From: Patagioenas fasciata
Lineage: Eukaryota; Chordata; Aves; Columbiformes; Columbidae
DNA: 64,000 nucleotides
Assembly (NCBI RefSeq): GCF_037038585.1
Contig: NC_092525.1
Span: 17,402,867-17,466,866, forward strand
Reading direction: 5' to 3'
The notes beneath the pieces were generated by a model. The model was not told the origin of the DNA. It made no database searches and saw only the letters and a list, made by a program, of their open reading frames with translations. Each line of letters starts with the position of its first letter. The stretch's first letter is position 1. Below, piece after piece: positions 57,692 through 64,000 of this stretch. The position numbers were made by a program, and so were the translations under genes.

Positions 57692-60600
57692 GTGAGTGGC
57701 GGCCGTGCCGGGCTCCCGGCAGCCCTGTGTCCACCGCAAGGGCTTTTCCCTCGGGCGGCTCCAGGCACCGCGGGCCGGGGCAGGCCAGCCGGGAGAGCTC
57801 CCCCACGATGGACCTGGGCCACAGCCTGGCTGCCACCGGCCCCGCAGGCTGCATCTCTTAGCCCTTTATTGTGACACCAGTTCCCGTGTGTGAGCTTAGC
57901 CCCAGAAAACCAAGTATCAGTAAAGTATCTTGCGGGGTTTTATTTGACTGCAGGTGTTGCCCCCACCCCTGCCCACCACGGAAAAAAAGCCTCCTGAACA
58001 GAGATTTTTTTTTAAGGAATGAGATTATTTCTGGATTATCATCTTGCAGTGTTTAAATCCCTTAAACCATTCATGGAAGATAAGGGATAAATCAATTTTG
58101 TGCTTGTATGTGGTTTGTTGTATTTTGCCAACTGAAACAGAACTTGTTGGGCATTGGAACAGGCTGCCCAGGGCAGTGGTGGAGCCACCATCCCTGGAGG
58201 GGTTGAACAGACGGAGATGAGGTTCTCAGGGACATGGGGTAGTGCCAGGGGTGGGGGAACAGCTGGAGTCGATGATCTTGAGGGTATCTTCCAACCAAAA
58301 TGATTCTATGATTCTATTTCAGGCTGAGGAAAGGATCAGAAGCAAGTTCTGTGAGCCTGAGACGCACAAGTATCTTCAGTGGCAACTGCATTAACAGAGC
58401 AGCAAGCTGCAGGAGCCAGTCCACGACTTCGGATGGCAGAGCTGGGGACAGGGCGTCCCTCGTGGGTCACAGGGGTGCCATACGGGTGAGAAGCCCTTTA
58501 TTACTGAGGTGTTTTAAATGTGAGTTATTGGGGATGTTAATAGTTGTCAGAAAGGAAATAGGAGAGGAGGAGGAAAGAAAAGGCATCTCTGAAGTTGAAG
58601 GGCTGTGGAGAAAGAAAATTATCCAAAAGTTTAATTCATTCTGAAATGAAGCTGATCAGTGTTCAAAAACAATCTGCAAGAATAATAATAATAAAAAAAA
58701 ATTAGAGTAACAGCACTCCAACTGCATGCTTTCAAACCTGTGTGAGATATGTTGGCTGTAACACTTGTATGTCTTTATGTAAAAAACAGCAGATTTCTCT
58801 AACATAATCTGAGAGTCATTTAAAGACCTTCTGAATACCTTCTTACAATGAGGTATTTTGAGCAGTATAATAAAAAAATACAGATAATTGTTTATCTCAT
58901 TGCTTTTGCTGTCCTGTTCATTCAGTTGGAATGGTTACAGTCAAGCCACTCTAGGAGGTCATTATAGAATAAGTAACTTGAAAAACATATGAGGGTTGAT
59001 GAAGGAGGATAAGAGGGTTCGAAAGTGAGATGAACATTGTTTTAACAGATATTTTGCAGCCATTTCTGCAAACTGAGTTCCAAAGAAGTCCCAAGCCCAG
59101 GGGACAACCTTCTCCAGGCTGAACCCTAAAAGGGTTCAGCTCCTGTCCTGCTGTATCTCAGGGGTGACTAAGTCGTTGGGTCAGGTTCCCACCTAGATCA
59201 GGGTCTTCTTTGTATTCCAGATGAGATTAAATGTTGCAAATTAAATCACTGTTGCTTGTTTCGGGAACACAGTGAAGCTGTTACTGTCACCAAAATGCTT
59301 CTTCAGGTTCTTGATGCCGAAGGAAAGGATGTGACACCCCGTCCGCTCTTCCATTCTGATCCAAGCGCTGCTGCCCGCAGGCAGAGCAAGCTCGTGCCGT
59401 TCAGCTTGTACCTTGGGCCCGCAGGACTGGGTTTTCTCTCTTCTTTTTCCACGCATCAGGCACCAGGAGTGAATACCAGTTCGGGGTCGTTCTCAGGGTG
59501 AGTCCATCTGAAATCTCATCTCACAGGGTACCTGTTCTTCAGAGAGGCTGGGATAATTGTGCAGGGCTAATAATTATATTGTGTTGCCAAACATACAGAC
59601 ACTTGTCATGCTCGTCATTTAAAATTTGAGGAATAGCAACTAACAGAATAAATGGAATTTGCCAGTAGTTGTCACTGAGTCTGTCAGAACGACTGCTGAA
59701 ATGTAAATACTCCCTTTAGCTACTTCACATGCTCTCTGCCTTCCACACGCATGTTTTTTTTTTTTAAATTGAGTATATCTATAGCTGCTTAGCTGTGAGT
59801 ACAGAAAAATGCCCTGGTTTCACTGAACAGTTAACACATTTCTTTTAAAGCATTTTGTCAGTTTTAATGATACTTATTCAGTACAGACAACCCTTTTAAA
59901 AAACTTGACTCTTTCAGTTCAAATATCAAAATATTGTTAACATAAGAAGAACCCCCTCTTTTAAATTAATTTAAGCAAGTTACCTTTGTGGGCATATGTG
60001 CATATATTTCAAAAAATGCCCTTCTACAAAAACTTACGAGTTAAAACTGCTAAATTACGTGTTTTACTAGTTACTGCCTTTCATTTACAAACCTTCATAC
60101 AGAGGCAATAAACAAAGTCAATGGACTTGAGCTGTTTTATCTTCAGGCTGACAAATTCAATTAAGTCATGCAAAATATGATAAATAACTGTTTGTGTTTA
60201 AAATGAAAGTAATGAGCCACATCACTTTATCCAGTGGTGTATACACATTCAAATTGTATGGAGAGGATACCTGATTTATTTAGTCAAAGGGACTAAAACA
60301 CTAGTAAAGTCAGCACTGGAAAAAATCCAAGTTAAAGAAAAGCATTATTTATTGTTTTCTTTGGAAAATTAATGCCATTGTGATTTCTGAGAAGAAGAGA
60401 TTGCTCTTTTTGTCTTTTTTCTCAGGCTGGCTATTATAAAGGGTAATCTCAGAGGTAGGGATATTAACCAGGAGTAAATATACACAAAAAAATGAATTAA
60501 AAAGACAAAATATCTCCTGAAAAACAAGTGCATCCTTTTTGGAGACAAGAACTCTTCATTTAAAAGACAAACCAAAATTCTTTAACTTTAGTTTTAAATA

Positions 60601-63232
60601 CAAATCTTTAAAATTACCTTTTTCAAATGCCTTTTGTATATTTACAATTGCTCACACTTTGCCTTTGAGGAAGAGAAAATCCACTCACACCCCCCCCCCC
60701 ACCCCACTACCTACGTTTGAGTTTTACTTCTAGTTAGCACAGCTACCTCCTCCATGAACATTACCTATTTTTTTTGAACAAGCTAATCCCTTCAAATGAG
60801 TTTCATGTGCATTTCAAAGCCATTTCAGCACATGCAAAGCACCAGAGGACCTAATTCTGGTTGAGAGCAGTGCTGTCTGCGAGTGTTATCGCCCAGCAGG
60901 CAGCAAACACTCCATGTTATTATATGTTAAGGACGAATTGAGAGCTCAACAGCTGCTTTGCCATCAGCCATTTAATGCCTCAGGATATGTCGTCAGAGGA
61001 ATTCTTTCTTTCTAAGTCTTTTCAAACCATTTCATTATTTTCTTTCCTGAGCCTTCTATGACTTATTTTACAGCATTCCTGTCTGTGCTGTTACAGTCCT
61101 CGGTGGTTTATCCTGATAACGCCACTGCTATAATATTTCTGTTGTGCTTTGCTGACTGACATCTGGCCTCTCACACAGGATTTTTGCTGATTTCTTTGTT
61201 GCTGCAGGACATACGGGAGCAGGAGTACGATATCAAATGCATCAACGACTGAGAGCATCCTGGATGAAATAGTAGAACCTGGCTCTCGACAAGACACAGC
61301 TGTGAACTTACCTGGTAAAGAACATACAGGGTATAATTTTAGATTCAAGCTGTTCTTTGGAGTGATCTGTGGGACACTGCAGGCAGTGGGCGTGAGACGC
61401 CCAGCGCTTCAGAGGAACTCGGTGCCTCACTAGTTGTGGCTCCTGATCATTAAAATAGTTCTAGAATTAATTAGCCTTCTTTTAAATTTAGAGCAGAAAA
61501 GGTCTTACTTGTTAAGCTCATTTAATTTTTCAGATGTGCAGGTGAGGCCAGAGGAGATTAAAGAAGAACTGACAAAAGAAGACTTAGACAAGAGAGTGGA
61601 TATTTACCTCACAGAGACAGAAACTCTCTGGATATTTGATATGCCATCTGTGATGGTGTCTGTGGAAGCAGAAGATGCTGGAAGAGTTCAGTATGTATAT
61701 TGGCAGTGTGCACAGAGCTCAACACGCCCCATTTCTGCTCATCGCACAGCCCTGAACAGGCTACTCACACGCAGGGTCAGCGATCTGACTACTACAGTTT
61801 GCCATTTCACCTCTGTTCAAAGCCATTTGGGCTTGAGTCTTCTGACAAGGCAGCCTAAAATCCTTACAACTCCACTTAGTTGATCAAATTCATATCAACT
61901 TTCACTGATAGATTGAGGCAGATTAGCAAAAGCAGGGGATGGTGGAGAACACATGGGGGATGGGGGAAAGAGAAGATGTAGGAGTGTGGTACACATGAAT
62001 TACGTGATTTAATTCTAAGAAATTGCAAACCTCTGCATTATTCTTGTGTGTAGCTTTGCAGCTCATAATTTCTTAGTAACAAAGATCTAAACGAACTAGG
62101 CAGGCTTTGGCTTCCTAGAAGCTTATGGCTAGAAGAAATCTCACCCCACCACAAGTGACTTTGCCCATTAAAATATTGTGTCTCCCCTTAGTTGCACCCA
62201 CAGTTTCCACTGCTGAGTCTCCTTCATGGACTACTATGAACAGTGGGAGGGAGTTAACCCAAAATACAGATTTTTTTGGCTTACTCTCAGAAGCTCAAAG
62301 GAACAGAGTGCAGCAAAGTGCTCTCCGTGAGGGATGTCAGACTGACACACTTGTCACACAGCTTTGGTAGATGCAAGCCCCAAAGCCTGAGCTGCAGCGT
62401 ACTGTGCTTGGCAACTCCAACAACTTACCTAAGCCAGTTTTTCCTGCTAGTATACACACCAAATTCATGGTGGGATCCCAGCCCCCACGGGTCTGATTTT
62501 GGGGAAGAAGGAAGAGGAAGAGCATCCTATGAATCAGACTCGGCTAGTATGCACAGCACGTATTGCCAACTGCATAGGAACAGTGACTCTTCCCAAGCAC
62601 AACAACCTGTGGTGGACTGAAAATGGGTGTAATCTGTGTCTGCTGCTAGAATATTAAAACTGAAATAATAGGAAAAGTTTCTCTTTTCCCACTGACTGTT
62701 CCTACAGAACCTGAGGGCTGGATGAAATAGAAATGTACTATTAAGAGTTTCATTTTTGTCTCTTGGATGCGCTGTGATGAGAGCTACGTATTTCTGAACT
62801 CCTTAGAATTCCACCAAATTCAAAGGTAGCTGGAGTAGGGATTTTTGCCTACCTCTACAGGCCATTTCTGTTTCGGAACAGCATCACAAGGTCAGAAATA
62901 GCTGCTGAAAGATGATATGTAGCATGAAATAAAATCTAGCAATCAAAAAAAACCCAAGCAGTTATGGCATGGAGTTGTAACTTATATAAATTATGACATG
63001 GAGCATCGTCTCCTGTTCAACTTGTGGTTAAATATACTGAGATATTGAATGCAAATGTTTTTCAGAAAGTCACTGTACTTTTTTTTTTCAAGGGAGCGGA
63101 ATAAGATTTATGCTGACATTTGCAAAAATAGACCTGGTAATGATCGCTTTGTAGAAAAAACGATGCAAACCATCAACGGAGCTGCAAAGAACAAGGAGGT
63201 GCAATGTGACAAAATCATCATGGAAGATAAAG
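57657..63232 (+). CDS. WDR78: Axonemal dynein intermediate chain 4 (WDR78), first six coding exons; runs off the right edge
   Basis: WDR78/DNAI4 is an intermediate chain needed for motile cilia, linked to assembly of an inner-arm dynein. Exons 57657-57691, 58323-58485, 59307-59497, 61208-61314, 61534-61690, 63093-63232 join in frame to 264 residues and end in phase 1. Matches to remembered human WDR78: VLDAEGKDVTPRPLFHSDP (human VLDEDGNDVTPRPLYHPDP), KEDLDKRVDIYLTETETLWI, MPSVMVSVEAEDA, and NKEVQCDKIIMEDK (human NKDVQCDKIIMEDKG). Exons 1-2 encode a poorly conserved Arg/Ser-rich N terminus. The Glu-rich and WD40 regions lie outside. The first ATG (57614, inside the X-box) is in another frame and meets a stop early in exon 2, so 57657 is preferred. 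Confidence 0.92.
58142..58319 (+). mobile_element. CR1 3' fragment directly before WDR78 exon 2
   Basis: TTGGGCATTGGAACAGGCTG, GGTTGAACAGACGGAGATGA, CTTCCAACCAAAATGATTC and a two-unit ATTCTATG tail. Same strand as the gene. Confidence 0.92.
58323..58485 (+). CDS. WDR78: WDR78 exon 2, acceptor from a CR1 tail
   Basis: 163 nt, phase 2 to phase 0, ending ATACGG|GTGAGA. Encodes LRKGSEASSVSLRRTSIFSG and ASLVGHRGAIR. The acceptor reads ATGATTCTATGATTCTATTTCAG across the repeat boundary. Skipping this exon would break the frame into exon 3. Confidence 0.75.
59307..59497 (+). CDS. WDR78: WDR78 exon 3
   Basis: Phase 0 to phase 2, from CTTCTTCAG to TCAGG|GTGAGT. Encodes VLDAEGKDVTPRPLFHSDPS and GFLSSFSTHQAPGVNTSSG. 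The frame stays open for some 27 codons upstream, and a strong acceptor at 59220 exists, so a longer exon with a missing intermediate exon is possible. Confidence 0.75.
59498..61207 (+). other. WDR78 intron 3
   Basis: AT-rich, with a C10 run near 60690. No repeat family or exon recognised. The introns at 61691-63092 and 63233 to the right edge are likewise without recognised features. Confidence 0.6.
61208..61314 (+). CDS. WDR78: WDR78 exon 4
   Basis: 107 nt between TTGTTGCTGCAG and CCTG|GTAAAG, phase 2 to phase 1. Encodes TYGSRSTISNASTTESILDE, similar to the human Ser-rich SSTVSKSSVSASESIAED. Confidence 0.8.
61534..61690 (+). CDS. WDR78: WDR78 exon 5
   Basis: 157 nt between TTAATTTTTCAG and GTTCA|GTATGT. 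Encodes DVQVRPEEIKEELTKEDLDK, YLTETETLWIFDMPSVMVSV and EAEDAGRV. Confidence 0.93.
63093..63232 (+). CDS. WDR78: WDR78 exon 6
   Basis: 140 nt after a T10 tract and TTCAAG, donor AAAG|GTGAAC. Encodes ERNKIYADICKNRPGNDRFV, EKTMQTINGAAKNKEVQCD and KIIMEDK. Confidence 0.93.
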
Positions 63233-64000
63233 GTGAACTCTCAGAGTATCGCATAAGAAAGTATTTAATAAGAACAGACCCTCATTTACTACCCTGTACC
63301 CTTGGCTGTTGGGTTTATTAGGAGGCAGAACTTCATTCAATACTCGAAACATAAGAGGAGACAGTTCCCTTTTTTCCCTTTAACTTTTCAGTGCTGCTGG
63401 TTTCTGTTTGCAATAATGCAAAGAAAAGAACCTCTGTTATGAGATTTAAAATCCTGGGGAAAGCAGAATATCTGGGCAGCCACACAGGATAGATGTGATT
63501 ATACAAAATGTTCAACCTCAATGCTCTGAAAAAATTATAGAGGAATATCTAGATTTTAGATACACGTGCTGAGCTTTGCCTTGCTATGCACATTTGTGTG
63601 TGTAGGAGGCCAAAGAAAACTACGAGGAATGCTATTGCATGCATTTTTCCTTTGTGTTCATAAGTCTATGTAAAACAAGTGGAAAAAAATATATACCAAA
63701 ATGAGAAGAAAAATAGATACTAATGTGTTTTGAAAACATAATCTTCCCCTTTTTTGCGTGCCTTGAGCACCAGCAGGGCTCATTGCAAACACACAACTGC
63801 AGCTACAGCCTCGTCCGACTCTCAGGCCCTTTCAAAGCCCCTCTGCCAAAAATTTGGAAGCATAGTATGAAAAGTAAATCTTTGCTCAGCTGTACGTACC
63901 CTTTATAATAATGCACCAAAACGAGACTGGTATAATACAGCGTAACTCATTTCTAGGGGTGGTGGTCACTTCCTGGGACTTGTACGATTCGTTCAACATA

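Overview
The window is a stretch of vertebrate, almost certainly avian, chromosome. The evidence is many truncated CR1 retrotransposons with the typical 3' tail (CCAACCCAAAC followed by ATTCTATG-type repeats), small introns by mammalian standards, and the conserved gene order IL23R - SLC35D1 - MIER1 - WDR78. That order matches human 1p31.3 in mirror orientation (remembered synteny; no alignment was run). Species cannot be told.

Layout. (1) 779-6835, minus strand: 5' two thirds of the ectodomain of the interleukin-23 receptor, 8 coding exons, continuing beyond the left edge; it carries a third fibronectin-III domain that mammalian IL23R lacks. (2) 6836-13425: intergenic, with CR1 pieces, short tandem repeats, a possible IL23R leader exon, and a ~1.1 kb C-rich minisatellite abutting the SLC35D1 promoter. 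(3) 13426-23530, plus strand: complete SLC35D1, an ER UDP-sugar transporter, 12 coding exons, 354 residues, with a long 3' UTR. (4) 23640-24225: a CR1 copy between two convergent 3' ends. (5) about 24340-56206, minus strand: complete MIER1, an ELM2-SANT corepressor scaffold, 13 coding exons, 506 residues, with an 11.5 kb first intron. (6) 55800-57850: a CpG island that looks like a bidirectional promoter, with a ciliary X-box next to the WDR78 start. (7) 57657 to the right edge, plus strand: the first six coding exons of WDR78 (DNAI4), an axonemal dynein intermediate chain; its WD40 part lies outside.

All exon joins below were worked out by hand. For SLC35D1 and MIER1 the exon lengths and phases close exactly to full frames (1065 and 1521 nt including stop). 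The four genes are neighbours and not a pathway: an immune receptor, a nucleotide-sugar transporter, a chromatin regulator and a ciliary motor subunit. The main unusual theme is CR1 copies pressed against exons. In IL23R exon 4 and WDR78 exon 2 the CR1 tail itself appears to supply the polypyrimidine tract of the splice acceptor. In SLC35D1 exon 10 an antisense CR1 ends about 13 nt before the exon. Other leads are an exon-like unit of unknown gene inside MIER1 (41996-42136) and the minisatellite promoter of SLC35D1. I saw no retrovirus, LTR element, CRISPR array, tRNA or rRNA gene, and no wholly new system.
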